A program made the position numbers and the translations under genes. The notes beneath the pieces are model-generated. The model had not been told where the DNA came from and did no database searches. It was given only the letters and a program-made list of their open reading frames with translations. DNA of 64,000 bases from Oscillospiraceae bacterium (GTDB lineage Bacteria > Bacillota > Clostridia > Oscillospirales > Ruminococcaceae): contig SFLS01000021.1 of the NCBI GenBank assembly GCA_004554485.1, forward strand, positions 15,008 to 79,007, in the 5' to 3' direction. Below are positions 47,141 through 55,630 of the stretch, piece after piece. Every line of letters begins with the position of its first letter. The stretch's first letter is position 1.

Positions 47141-47488
47141 ATACAATAATAACACGCCCAAAACGCCCCGATTTTTTCCACGAAAAAACCGGCAAATGTG
47201 TAAAATATTCCGCCCTGCGGCGGCGCGCGCTCCGGCCGGTACGGCATTGTCATTCACCCCCCTCACCAATACGCGCAAAACCGCCCTTTTTTGCAGCGGC
47301 GCGGACCATATCACACTTTTTTTTACAAAAAATTTACCGTTTTGGGCAAAACCGGGAAAAATCCGGGTGCAAAACACCGCCGGAGCCGGTCGGCTTGGTT
47401 TCCGGGGACTACATTTCGTACCTCCTTCACCCTTTGGCACAAATTATGGCGCCGCCGCGGGAAATCCCTGTCAAACAGCGCTTTTTTC
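47141..47488. other. dnaA-rpmH intergenic region
   Basis: About 350 bases of lower GC than the genes around it, with poly-A and poly-T tracts. No full TTTCCACA box is obvious (TTTTTCCACG near 47173 is the closest), so if oriC is bipartite this part is weak. No open frame with a ribosome site is seen. Confidence 0.5.
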
Positions 47489-47518
47489 TTGACATCGGGA
47501 CAAGGATTAGGGTATAAT
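47489..47518 (+). promoter_or_regulatory. Promoter of rpmH
   Basis: TTGACA (47489-47494), 18-base spacer, TATAAT (47513-47518). Confidence 0.8.
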
Positions 47519-47635
47519 TCAAAATTGCAGGGTTATCTCTCCCAATAGCGCGTTGGGAGGGCGTATAACCGACCACATACACGGCAGGCTCCCGCGCCGG
47601 GGCCGCCGCCGCGACCCGGAAGGAGGGGAACGAAA

Positions 47636-47770
47636 ATGCTCAGAACCTATCAGCCCAAAAAGAGACAGAGAAGCAAAGTCCATGGGTTCAGAAAAAGAAT
47701 GGCCACCGCGAACGGCCGCAAGGTCCTGGCCCGCAGACGTGCCAAGGGCAGAGCCAGACTGACCCACTAA
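47636..47770 (+). CDS. rpmH: 50S ribosomal protein L34
   Basis: A 44-residue highly basic protein beginning [20 protein letters not shown] and ending [12 protein letters not shown], the canonical L34. GGAGGGG precedes the ATG. The gene is too short for most ORF scans but is certain from sequence and from its place before rnpA. Its leader is about 110 bases long. Confidence 0.99.
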   Translation: MLRTYQPKKRQRSKVHGFRKRMATANGRKVLARRRAKGRARLTH

Positions 47771-47776
47771 CAGAGG

Positions 47777-47813
47777 AATGCCCACAGCGCCGGTTGCCGT
47801 GGGCATTGTTTTT
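47777..47813 (+). terminator. Terminator or attenuator after rpmH
   Basis: AATGCCCAC pairs with GTGGGCATT around a loop of about 13 bases, followed by GTTTTT. It would reduce read-through from rpmH into rnpA. Confidence 0.75.
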
Positions 47814-47945
47814 CATGCAGTCGAAAAAAACAGCAAAGGGATACTACGCGTCGGCTGACAGCGTGACGGGACGCCACTCCTTCTTCTTCTCAGTCCAGCA
47901 CGCCGTCCTGCAAACCGGCGCCCCCGCGGCGCAGGGAGGAGCCCT

Positions 47946-48305
47946 ATGAAAACCACCGTCATCATCAAAAAGAACCGGGACTTTACGCGGATGTACCGCC
48001 GCGCAAAGCAGCAGACCGGGCCGTTTCTGGTCACCTACTGCGCCAAAAACCGCCTGGGCTGCAACCGCATCGGCATCACCGCCAGCAAAAAGGTGGGGGA
48101 TGCCGTCCGCCGCAACCGGGCCAAGCGGGTCATCCGCGCGGCCTACACCCAGCTGGAACCCATTCTGCCGCAGGGCTACGATTTTATCTTTGTGGCCCGC
48201 AGCCGCACCGCCCGCTGCAAGATGCAGCCGGTGCGGGAAGCCATGCGGCAGCAGATCGCGGCGCTGACCGGCGCGCCCTCTTTACAGGGGGAGGTCCCGC
48301 TGTGA
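47946..48305 (+). CDS. rnpA: Ribonuclease P protein component
   Basis: Basic protein subunit of RNase P that helps the RNA bind and cleave pre-tRNA leaders. The 119 residues show the RNR motif region ITASKKVGDAVRRNRAKRVIRAAY (about 45-68) and the N-terminal IKKNRDFTRMYRRAK. CAGGGAGGAG precedes the ATG. The stop overlaps the GTG start of yidD. Confidence 0.96.
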   Translation: MKTTVIIKKNRDFTRMYRRAKQQTGPFLVTYCAKNRLGCNRIGITASKKVGDAVRRNRAKRVIRAAYTQLEPILPQGYDFIFVARSRTARCKMQPVREAMRQQIAALTGAPSLQGEVPL

Positions 48306-48661
48306 AACGGCTGTGGCAATTCATCCGAAAAGCGTGCAGCGAGCTGCTGGTGCTGCCCATCCGGCTGTACCAGAAGTGCATCTCCCCTCTCATTCCTCCC
48401 CGATGCCGATTTTCCCCCACCTGCTCCTGCTACGCGGTCCAGGCGCTTCGCCGCTTTGGTCCCATCCGGGGGAGCCTGCTCACCGTCTGCCGTGTGGCGC
48501 GGTGTCAGCCCTTCTGCCGCCCGGGGTACGATCCCGTCCCCCTCACCTTTACGCTCAGGCCCTTTGCGGGCGCCGACCAGGAAAAGCGGCAGTCATCCCA
48601 GCGCCACGATAGCGTGGCCGAAACCCCCCATGAAAATGGAAACGGAGGACCCTCAACATGA
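48302..48661 (+). CDS. yidD: Membrane protein insertion efficiency factor YidD
   Basis: Small amphipathic protein that supports YidC-dependent insertion. The core MKRLWQFIRKACSELLVLPI, RLYQKCISPLIPPRCRFSPTCS and PGYDPVP is fully conserved. The 119 residues are longer than the usual 70-90 because of a hydrophilic tail (about 83-119, FAGADQEKRQSSQRHDSVAE) not found in typical members. GTG start at 48302; its TGA overlaps the yidC ATG. Confidence 0.95.
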   Translation: MKRLWQFIRKACSELLVLPIRLYQKCISPLIPPRCRFSPTCSCYAVQALRRFGPIRGSLLTVCRVARCQPFCRPGYDPVPLTFTLRPFAGADQEKRQSSQRHDSVAETPHENGNGGPST

Positions 48662-49698
48662 ATTTTATTATGACAGTATGCGGCTACCCCTTCGGGTGGC
48701 TGATGTATGGCCTGTATCACCTGGTCAGCAATTACGGCGTCGCGCTGGTGCTGTTCACGCTGGTGGTTAAGGTGCTGCTGTTCCCGCTGGGCCTCAAGCA
48801 GCAGAAATCCACCATCAAAATGCAGATGATCCAGCCCAAGGTGCAGGAGATCCAGGCCAAGTACAAAAATAACCAGGCCAAAATGAACGAGGAGCTGCAG
48901 GCTCTTTATTCCAAGGAAAACTACAACCCCATGAGCGGCTGCGGCCCCACCCTCATCCAGTTCCCGGTCATCTTCGGTCTGTTGGACGTGGTGTACAAGC
49001 CCCTCACCCACCTGCTGCGCCTCAGCTCCGAAAATATCAGCGCCCTTTCGGCGGTCGCCACGGATCTGGGGGTCAGCATGACCGGCTACGCCCCCCAGAT
49101 CAACATCTATCAAAGCGTGATGCAGAACCCCGCCGCTTACAGCAGCGTGGGCGCTGACGTCATCCAAAAGATTCAGTCCCTCAACATGAACTTCCTGGGG
49201 CTGGACCTCAGCGGCACCCCCAACCTGCCCTGGCAGGGCGGCTGGAACTGGCTGGTGCTCATTCCGGTGCTGTCCGCCGCCACCGCGCTGCTGTCCTCCA
49301 TCATCTCGATGAAGAACAGCCCCAACATGGGCCAGGCCGGCGCCAGCATGAAGCTTATGATGTATATCATGCCGCTGATGTCGCTGTGGTTCACCTTCCT
49401 GGTGCCGGTCGGCGTCGGCATCTACTGGACCCTTTCCAACGTGTTCAGCTGCATCCAGATGGTCATTCTCAATAAGATCTACAACCCCAAAGAGGTCGTG
49501 GAACGGATGAAGGCCGAGGAAAAGGAGCGTGCCGAGCGGGATCGCCAGGAGCGCATCGAAGCCAAAAAGCGCGCCAAGGAAGCCCTGAAGAACGGCGAAA
49601 GGGTGGAGGATACCACCTATCTTTCGGATAAAGAGAAGATCAAAGAAGCCCGGCGCCGCTATGCCGAAAAATACGGCGACGAGTATGTCGACGACTGA
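48658..49698 (+). CDS. yidC: Membrane protein insertase YidC/Oxa1
   Basis: Inserts and folds membrane proteins alone or with Sec. The 346 residues have five predicted helices: one near 10-40 (GYPFGWLMYGLYHLVSNYGV), then the hydrophilic coiled loop KVQEIQAKYKNNQAKMNEEL, then NPMSGCGPTLIQFPVIFGLLD and the C-terminal pair VLIPVLSAATALLSSIIS and MPLMSLWFTFLVPVGVGIYW. It lacks the large periplasmic domain, as in gram-positives. No lipobox is visible, unlike Bacillus SpoIIIJ. The end (about 285-346) is a long charged helix rich in Lys, Arg and Glu, probably ribosome-contacting. Confidence 0.96.
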   Translation: MNFIMTVCGYPFGWLMYGLYHLVSNYGVALVLFTLVVKVLLFPLGLKQQKSTIKMQMIQPKVQEIQAKYKNNQAKMNEELQALYSKENYNPMSGCGPTLIQFPVIFGLLDVVYKPLTHLLRLSSENISALSAVATDLGVSMTGYAPQINIYQSVMQNPAAYSSVGADVIQKIQSLNMNFLGLDLSGTPNLPWQGGWNWLVLIPVLSAATALLSSIISMKNSPNMGQAGASMKLMMYIMPLMSLWFTFLVPVGVGIYWTLSNVFSCIQMVILNKIYNPKEVVERMKAEEKERAERDRQERIEAKKRAKEALKNGERVEDTTYLSDKEKIKEARRRYAEKYGDEYVDD

Positions 49699-49725
49699 CG
49701 CCGGCTATAAAAGAGGTAAAATGAT

Positions 49726-50877
49726 ATGATAAAAGAGATCATTGCAACCGGCGCGGACGCCAACGCCGCCATCGAAAACGGCGCGCTGCTGCTGGGACTG
49801 CCCCGGGAAGAGGTGCAGTTTGAGATCATCGATCTGCCCCGCAAGGGCGGCTTTCTGGGGCTGAAGAAGCTGCCCGCCAAGGTGCGGGTATGGGTGGAGC
49901 TGCCGGACGAAAAGCCGGCCCGCCGCCGGGAGGAAAAGCCCCGCCGGGAAAACGTCCCCCAGAAGCAGAATGTCAAGCCGGCTCAGAAGGCCGAAAAGCC
50001 CGCGAAAGCGGAAAAACCGGCCAGGACCGAAAAACCCGTCAAGCCCGAAAAGGCGGAAAAGCCCGCCAAGGCGGAAAAAGCCGATAAGCCCGCCGCCGAA
50101 CCCAAGCCCGCCCCGGTGGAGATCGAACCCACCGAGGAGGTGCGGGCCAAGGTGGAAAAGGCCGCGGCGTATGTCAGCGAGATCCTGCGCGCCATGGGCC
50201 TTACGGAATTCACCCTGACCCCCCGCTACTACGAGGAAAATGTCCGGCTGCAGCTTTCCGGCGAAAAGATCGGCTCGGTCATCGGCCGTCGGGGCGAAAC
50301 GCTGGATGCCATCCAGTACTTGGCCAGCCTGGTCGCCAACCGCGGCGAGGGCGAATATATCCGTCTTTCCATCGACAGCGGCAACTACCGTGAAAAGCGC
50401 GCCCGCACGCTGGAAGCGCTGGCCCGTAAGCTGGCCAACCAGGCGGTGCGCACCGGCCGCAGCATTACGCTGGAGCCGATGAACCCCTACGAGCGCCGCA
50501 TCATTCACGGGGCGGTCGCCACCGTCAAGGGCGCTACCAGCGCCTCCACCGGCGTGGAGCCCAACCGCCGCGTCGTCATCAGCTCCACCGTACCGCCCAC
50601 CGGCGGCAAGGAAGCGGGCAAGGAGGGCGGCCGCTCCCGCAGCCGCAATAACCGCCGCCGTTCCGGCTCCGGTTCCGGCAGCGCCGCCTCCGGCGGCAAG
50701 GGTGGGGAAAGCCGCCGCCGTTCCGGCGGGGAAGGCCGCCGCGGCCGTCTGGAGGACCCGCCCGCCATCGGCGGACCCGTCCGTCGGGAGCAGGCCGAAG
50801 CCGTCGCCGAAAAAAGCGGGGTGGAGCAGGAGCTGCTCTCCTCTGCCGGCAAGCGCTACGGCAAACTTGATGTCTGA
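49726..50877 (+). CDS. khpB: RNA-binding protein KhpB (Jag/EloR), extended form
   Basis: RNA-binding regulator of cell elongation in pneumococci. Domains in the 383 residues: Jag_N (1-52, MIKEIIATGADANAAIENGA), a Lys/Ala/Glu/Pro-rich low-complexity linker (about 62-128, repeated AEKPAK), a KH domain (about 165-230, SGEKIGSVIGRRGETLDAIQ), an R3H domain (about 235-282, with RNxxxH replaced by the common MNPYERRIIHGAV) and a long Ser/Gly/Arg-rich C-terminal extension (about 290-360). Most homologues stop after R3H. AGAGGT precedes the ATG. It follows yidC by 27 bases. Confidence 0.93.
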   Translation: MIKEIIATGADANAAIENGALLLGLPREEVQFEIIDLPRKGGFLGLKKLPAKVRVWVELPDEKPARRREEKPRRENVPQKQNVKPAQKAEKPAKAEKPARTEKPVKPEKAEKPAKAEKADKPAAEPKPAPVEIEPTEEVRAKVEKAAAYVSEILRAMGLTEFTLTPRYYEENVRLQLSGEKIGSVIGRRGETLDAIQYLASLVANRGEGEYIRLSIDSGNYREKRARTLEALARKLANQAVRTGRSITLEPMNPYERRIIHGAVATVKGATSASTGVEPNRRVVISSTVPPTGGKEAGKEGGRSRSRNNRRRSGSGSGSAASGGKGGESRRRSGGEGRRGRLEDPPAIGGPVRREQAEAVAEKSGVEQELLSSAGKRYGKLDV

Positions 50878-50888
50878 CCCTTGTTTTT

Positions 50889-50921
50889 GGGCCCGGAACC
50901 TCTTCCGGGCCCTTTTCTTTT
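50889..50921 (+). terminator. Terminator of the rnpA-khpB operon
   Basis: GGGCCCGGAA-CCTC-TTCCGGGCCC followed by TTTTCTTTT. Confidence 0.9.
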
Positions 50922-50932
50922 GCCCCGGCGAG

Positions 50933-50961
50933 ATGACAAACCCGCCGCCTTGTGCTACACT
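50933..50961 (+). promoter_or_regulatory. Promoter of the second MFS gene
   Basis: ATGACA (50933-50938), 17-base spacer, extended TGC before TACACT (50956-50961). Confidence 0.55.
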
Positions 50962-51004
50962 GGGGTCAGGCGTTCCCCATTTTCTTTGGAAAGGCAGGAT
51001 CTCG

Positions 51005-52318
51005 ATGAAAAAGACCAAGCTCGGCGCCCGGTTCTGGCTGGCGCTTACCGTTTTCTCGCTGGTGGGTCAGGTCGCGTGGGTCGTGGAAAATATGTACTTC
51101 AATGTCTTTGTCTACAAGATGTTCCACGCCTCCGCCGCCCAGATCAGCCTCATGGTCTCCGCTTCGGCGGTCACGGCCACCCTTACCACCATCCTCATCG
51201 GCGCTCTCAGCGACCGTGTGGGCCGCCGCAAGCTGTTCATCTGCGCGGGCTATCTGCTGTGGGGCGTTTCCATCCTCAGCTTTTCGCTCATCCGGGCGGA
51301 TGTGATCGCCCCCGCCGTCGGGGTCCCCGTCGCGGTCAATACCGTTTGCATCAACCTCGTCATCATCATGGATTGCGTCATGACTTTCTTTGGCTCCACC
51401 GCCAATGACGCCTGCTTCAATGCCTGGCTCACCGATTCCACCGACGATACCAACCGCGGCGCGGCGGAGGGCGTCAACGCTATGATGCCGATGTTGGCTA
51501 TTCTGGCGGTATTCGGCGGCTTTATGTTCTTCGACCTGGAGCAGTCCCAAAGCTGGGTTACCATCTTTACCGTCATCGGCGTGGTGGTCATGGTCATCGG
51601 GCTTGCCGGCTTCTGGCTCATCCGGGAACCCTGCGTCGCCCCCTCGCCCGCCGGCAGCTACTGGGGCAGCATTCTGTACGGCTTCCGCCCCTCGGTGGTG
51701 CGGCAGCACAAGGTGCTGTATCTCACCCTGCTGGCCTTCGCGGGCTTCGGGGTCTCCATCCAGGTCTTCATGCCCTACCTCATCCTGTACTACGAAAAAA
51801 CCCTCGGCATGGAAAATTACGTCCTCATCATGGCGCCGGCCATCGTGCTGGCGGCGGTGTTCACCGCCCTTTATGGCCGTCGGTATGATACCCGGGGCTT
51901 TCGCGGCGCCATTCTGCCGGGCATCGCCCTGCTGATGGCCGGGTATCTGGTGCTGTATTTCACCCGGGGCACGGTGCCGGTGTTTCTCGGCTCGCTGTGC
52001 ATGATGGCGGGCTACCTTTCCGGCACCGCCGTGTTCGGCGCCATGATGCGTACCCACACCCCGCCGGAGCAGGTGGGGCTGTTCCAGGGGCTGCGCATTG
52101 TGGCGCAGGTGCTGGTCCCGGGGGTCATCGGGCCGTCCATCGGCGCGGCGGTGCTGCGCCATGCCGAAACGGTGGTCAACAGCGACGGCACCACCTCCTT
52201 TTTGCCCAACGCCAATATCTGGCTGGCGGCGTTCGGGGTCGGGCTGGTGCTGTGCCTGCTGCTGGCGCTGCTGCTGCGCTGCCTGCGCCGGGAAGCCGCC
52301 GCCCCCCCGGCACGGTAG
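51005..52318 (+). CDS. MFS transporter
   Basis: A 437-residue protein with about 12 transmembrane helices and the cytoplasmic MFS loop LIGALSDRVGRRKLF (about 55-70). It resembles the SLC45/GPH-like transporter at 20486-21817 in layout, but identity is low and only the loop motif is shared. It has no central charged loop. The ATG at 51005 follows GGAAAGGCAGG. The substrate is unknown. It stands alone between two terminators and separates khpB from mnmE, which are adjacent in most Firmicutes. Confidence 0.8.
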   Translation: MKKTKLGARFWLALTVFSLVGQVAWVVENMYFNVFVYKMFHASAAQISLMVSASAVTATLTTILIGALSDRVGRRKLFICAGYLLWGVSILSFSLIRADVIAPAVGVPVAVNTVCINLVIIMDCVMTFFGSTANDACFNAWLTDSTDDTNRGAAEGVNAMMPMLAILAVFGGFMFFDLEQSQSWVTIFTVIGVVVMVIGLAGFWLIREPCVAPSPAGSYWGSILYGFRPSVVRQHKVLYLTLLAFAGFGVSIQVFMPYLILYYEKTLGMENYVLIMAPAIVLAAVFTALYGRRYDTRGFRGAILPGIALLMAGYLVLYFTRGTVPVFLGSLCMMAGYLSGTAVFGAMMRTHTPPEQVGLFQGLRIVAQVLVPGVIGPSIGAAVLRHAETVVNSDGTTSFLPNANIWLAAFGVGLVLCLLLALLLRCLRREAAAPPAR

Positions 52319-52340
52319 CTTTTCCACCCATTTCACAGGT

Positions 52341-52350
52341 TTTCCACATC
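52341..52350 (+). other. DnaA-box-like sequence after the MFS gene
   Basis: TTTTCCACAT at 52341-52350, with a related TTTTCCACCC 20 bases earlier. Same core as the oriC boxes. Binding is inference. Confidence 0.3.
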
Positions 52351-52403
52351 CGTCGCCCCCGCAAAAAGGGGAAAAAGTCTCCGCCCCACGGCGGCAGGCA
52401 AAC

Positions 52404-52435
52404 AAAAAATCCAAGGCGTTTTCGCCTTGGATTTT
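52404..52435. terminator. Bidirectional terminator between the MFS and acyltransferase-fold genes
   Basis: AAAATCCAAGGCG-TTTT-CGCCTTGGATTTT, a perfect 13-bp stem suitable for both converging genes. Confidence 0.9.
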
Positions 52436-52472
52436 ACTGTTTTTCAGGCTCTCTGGGGGTTCGGGTGGGGGA

Positions 52473-53453
52473 TCAGTCCACCAGCGCGGCTTCGGCGCCC
52501 GCTTCGGCGCGTTCCTCCGCCCCGGCAGCGGCTTCCACGCCGGCGTTGGGGTCGTTGATCAGCCGGTTGGTCACGGCAGGGTCCAGCCGCACATACTCGG
52601 GCGGCTCCAGCAGCAGGGCGGGGTTCATCAGCAGGCGGCGCAGCATCCGCATGGAGTTGGCATAGTAATAGCCGTCGCAGACGCGCTCGTCATTGACGAT
52701 CTTGATGCCGACGGTGCGCCGGACGGTGGCGTCGCCGTTTTCATCATAAACGGTGTGGCGCTCCCGCTTGCCCATGGCAATAAAGGTGCTGTAGGTGCCC
52801 AGCTCGGTCAGGTGGTGGTAGATGGGCCCGATGCCCAGCGAACCCACGTTGGTATACATGGCGCTGCAGTGCCAGGGGCTGGCGCCGGTCAGGGCGGCGG
52901 GCAGCCAGCCGTGGTTATCCAGGAACAGGACAAGCGATATGGCAAAGCGGAACAGCCAGGCGGGCAGCTTGCCCAGCATCCCGGCCACGCTATCGATCCC
53001 GCTGCCTTCGCCGTGGTCCATCGCCTCGGCGATGCAGGCCTCCAGCCGCTTTTGTACGTCCAGCAGGGTATCGCGGGGGTCAAAGCTGGGCTTTATCATC
53101 GTCTCCTCGCCGTCGTCGCTCATGCTGCGCTTGATGGCAATGGAGATTTCGATGGAATTGTGGGCGTACAGGATGTTGTGCACCACAAAGCGGTTCAGGG
53201 CGGGCCGCTGGCTGATCATCCGCACCATCGCCGCCACAAAGATGGTCATCATCGTCACATTGGGCATATCGTCCTTATGCGCCCGCAAAAATTCCATCAT
53301 CGGCTCGACGTCCAGCGTCTCCTCATAGTAGTTCTGGCTGTCCAGCCGGGTGCGCATCACAAACGGTACCACCTTAAAGAACAGCGGTACATCGCGCAGC
53401 TTCCAGCCGTCCCGGCGGTCGCCCCGCTTTTTTTCGTAGTAGGTTTTCATCAT
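52473..53453 (-). CDS. Stand-alone CAT-fold protein related to 2-oxoacid dehydrogenase E2
   Basis: A 326-residue protein matching the catalytic domain of dihydrolipoyl acyltransferases and chloramphenicol acetyltransferase: RLDSQNYYEETLDVEPMMEF, the core strand IEISIAIKRSMSDDGEE, MYTNVGSLGIGPIYHHL, and the active-site region NDERVCDGYYYANSM. No lipoyl or E1-binding domain is present. In classical enzymes the last motif is H-x-x-x-D-G; here the histidine position is Glu (DERVCDG), so ordinary acyl transfer is doubtful. The C-terminus is Ala/Glu-rich. No E1 or E3 gene is near. Consecutive ATGs at 53453 and 53450. Confidence 0.75.
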   Translation of the reverse strand: MMKTYYEKKRGDRRDGWKLRDVPLFFKVVPFVMRTRLDSQNYYEETLDVEPMMEFLRAHKDDMPNVTMMTIFVAAMVRMISQRPALNRFVVHNILYAHNSIEISIAIKRSMSDDGEETMIKPSFDPRDTLLDVQKRLEACIAEAMDHGEGSGIDSVAGMLGKLPAWLFRFAISLVLFLDNHGWLPAALTGASPWHCSAMYTNVGSLGIGPIYHHLTELGTYSTFIAMGKRERHTVYDENGDATVRRTVGIKIVNDERVCDGYYYANSMRMLRRLLMNPALLLEPPEYVRLDPAVTNRLINDPNAGVEAAAGAEERAEAGAEAALVD

Positions 53454-53541
53454 ATGGGTTGGGTTCCTCTCTGTTCAGAATGTGGGAAAAAGGGGAAAAA
53501 GCCCGACTGTCCGGGCCGGATTTGGCGGGTTCTTTATTTCC

Positions 53542-53570
53542 AGTATATCAAGCCCCCCGCCAAAAAACAA
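53542..53570 (-). promoter_or_regulatory. Promoter of the CAT-fold gene
   Basis: Reverse strand TTGTTT (53570-53565), 17-base spacer, TATACT (53547-53542). Confidence 0.55.
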
Positions 53571-54062
53571 CCTCCTCTCCGCAAAAAAGTCTGTTTTACC
53601 ATCTATATGCGGCAGCATGGCAAACTTTAAAAAGTACATATCGGAGGGCAGGGTTAGAATGTGTAAGCGCCGTATTATCAGATAAACGAATACCCAAATA
53701 AAAAACTCAGACCGTCAGACGCACTGGCGAGCTTTAGCGCAGCAAGAACCCCACGGCTTTGCCGGGGGTCCTGACTGGTTGAATGAATCGCATTTGGGAT
53801 ATGATTGTAAATGCTCTCTTTTAGAAAGCCCCGAAAAGGTTTTGGAAACCTTGACGGGCAAGCAGAACCGTCGTAAAGCCCCCAAACGGAGAAAAAAGGG
53901 CAGGGGAGAGGAGAAAATGCACAAGGCGATCTCCGATGTAATCACGATCGCAGCGCCTCGCCCTCCGTTAGCCTTTGCCGCGCGCCATTCGGGTTTTTCG
54001 TCAAAAGGTTTTGCCCAATACCTAAAACCAACCAAAAATGGGAGGCGGGAGCAAAACCCGCA
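53571..54062. other. Lower-GC block without a confident gene
   Basis: About 490 bases, clearly less GC-rich than the flanks. It has a hairpin ACCCC-A-CGGC-TTT-GCCG-GGGGT near 53748-53770. Open frames exist on both strands (53779-54090 plus, starting MNESHLGYDCKCSLL; 53715-54164 minus), but neither has a good ribosome site. The plus frame has a Lys/Arg-rich middle (GKQNRRKAPKRRKKGRG). It may be the remnant of a mobile element. Confidence 0.45.
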
Positions 54063-54091
54063 TTGGCAAACGCGCTGTTTTGTGGTATGAT
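54063..54091 (+). promoter_or_regulatory. Promoter of mnmE
   Basis: TTGGCA (54063-54068), 17-base spacer, TATGAT (54086-54091). The leader of about 165 bases contains repeat R10. Confidence 0.65.
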
Positions 54092-54122
54092 ATTCTATCA
54101 TAGTATGTTCTGCCGCCTGTAC

Positions 54123-54217
54123 GGGCCTTTGGCCCCTCCTGCGGCGGGCGCCCCGCGGCTCCACTCGTGCCGCCCCCTGCGGGGGCCGGCCCTCGGCCGC
54201 GGCGGGCCGCCCGCCGC
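54123..54217. repeat. Modular palindromic repeat element R10 (divergent)
   Basis: GGGCC-TTT-GGCCC (54123-54135), GCCCCC-TGC-GGGGGC (54172-54186) and GCGGCGGGC/CCCGCCGC (54199-54217). The hairpin style is that of the other R elements, but clear outer arms are missing. It lies in the mnmE leader. Confidence 0.6.
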
Positions 54218-54256
54218 CCTCGTCCCGGCAGTCCCCTCAGAAAGGAAGTCCTCTCC

Positions 54257-55630
54257 ATGCGTGATACCATCGCCGCCATCGCCACCGCCGTCGGAGGCGG
54301 GGTAGGCATCGTGCGCCTTTCCGGGCCGCAGGCGCTGTCCGTCGCGGGGCAGGTGTTCCGCCCGCTGGATGCCGCCAAGCGCCCGGAGCGGATGCCCGGC
54401 TACACCGGGGCGTTCGGGCGTGTCTACCGCGGGCAGGAGCTGCTGGATGAGGCGGTGCTGTTCGTCTACCACGCCCCCCACAGCTACACCGGCGAGGACG
54501 TGGCCGAGCTTTGCTGCCACGGCGGGGAGTTCGTGCTGTCGCAGGTGCTGGCCGCGGTGGTTGCCGCGGGGGCGCGTCCGGCCGAGGCAGGGGAGTACAC
54601 CCGCCGCGCGCTGATGAACGGCCGCATGACCCTCACCGAAGCGGAAAGCGTCATCGATATCCTGGCGGCGCAGAACAGCCAAAGCCTGCGGGCGGCGCTG
54701 GGCGCCATGGAGGGCGCCTTGCACCGGGAGGTCATGGCCGCCGCCGATACCCTCACCGATTGCTGCGCCCACATTTCCGCCTGGATCGACTACCCCGAGG
54801 AGGACGTGGAGGAGGTCTCCGCGCCGGTGCTGCTGGGGCAGCTTGCCGGGGTGGAGCAGACGCTGGCCCGGCTGGAGCAGAGCTGGCAGCAGGGGCGGCT
54901 GGTGCGGCAGGGCATCTCCACCGCCATCATCGGCAGCGCCAATGTCGGCAAATCCACCCTGATGAATCTCCTTTCGGGACGGGAGCGCAGCATCGTCACC
55001 GCCATCCCCGGCACCACCCGGGATATCGTGGAGGAATCGGTGCGGCTGGGCGATCTGGTGCTGCGCCTGCAGGATACCGCGGGCCTGCGCGAAAGCGAGG
55101 ACCCGGTGGAGCAGCTGGGGGTGGAGCGCAGCCGCCGGGCGCTGCAGCAGTGCGACCTGGTGTTGGCGGTCTTTGATGAAAGCCGCCCCCTGACCCCGGA
55201 GGAACGGGAATGGCTGCCGCAGCTTTCGGGCCGGGCCGCCGTCGCCGTTTTCAATAAGCAGGATCTCCCCGCCGCCCTCACGCCGCGGGAAAAGGAGGAG
55301 ATCGCAGCCTTTGTGCCCTGCGCGGTCGCGGTCAGCGCCGCCGCCGGAACAGGGCTGGAGGCGTTGACCGAAGCCATCCGGCAGACGGTGGGCCTTGCGC
55401 ACTTCGATCCCGCCGCGGCGGTCATCGCCAACGCGCGCCAGCTGGAGTGTGTCACCGCCGCCCGCCGCAGTCTGGGCGAGGGCATTGCGGCGCTGCACGC
55501 CGGCGAAACGCTGGATGCCGTCTCGGTCTGTCTGGAGCAGGCCGCCGATGCGCTGCTCACCCTCACCGGCCGCCGCGCCTCCGCCGAAGCCATCGATAAG
55601 GTCTTTGAGCAGTTCTGCGTCGGCAAATGA
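54257..55630 (+). CDS. mnmE: tRNA modification GTPase MnmE
   Basis: With MnmG installs the 5-carboxymethylaminomethyl group on wobble uridine U34. The 457 residues: N-terminal formyl-THF-binding domain (MRDTIAAIATAVGGGVGIVRLSG), helical domain, inserted G domain with G1 GSANVGKST (226-234), the GTTRDI switch, DTAG and NKQD, and the C-terminal catalytic CVGK ending at the stop. GAAAGGAAG precedes the ATG; the frame is open upstream through R10 but without support. Confidence 0.97.
   Translation: MRDTIAAIATAVGGGVGIVRLSGPQALSVAGQVFRPLDAAKRPERMPGYTGAFGRVYRGQELLDEAVLFVYHAPHSYTGEDVAELCCHGGEFVLSQVLAAVVAAGARPAEAGEYTRRALMNGRMTLTEAESVIDILAAQNSQSLRAALGAMEGALHREVMAAADTLTDCCAHISAWIDYPEEDVEEVSAPVLLGQLAGVEQTLARLEQSWQQGRLVRQGISTAIIGSANVGKSTLMNLLSGRERSIVTAIPGTTRDIVEESVRLGDLVLRLQDTAGLRESEDPVEQLGVERSRRALQQCDLVLAVFDESRPLTPEEREWLPQLSGRAAVAVFNKQDLPAALTPREKEEIAAFVPCAVAVSAAAGTGLEALTEAIRQTVGLAHFDPAAAVIANARQLECVTAARRSLGEGIAALHAGETLDAVSVCLEQAADALLTLTGRRASAEAIDKVFEQFCVGK

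Noticed and set aside
53715..54164. 149-codon reverse-strand frame before mnmE
   Set aside because: It overlaps the mnmE promoter and repeat R10, has no ribosome site, and competes with an equally weak plus-strand frame.
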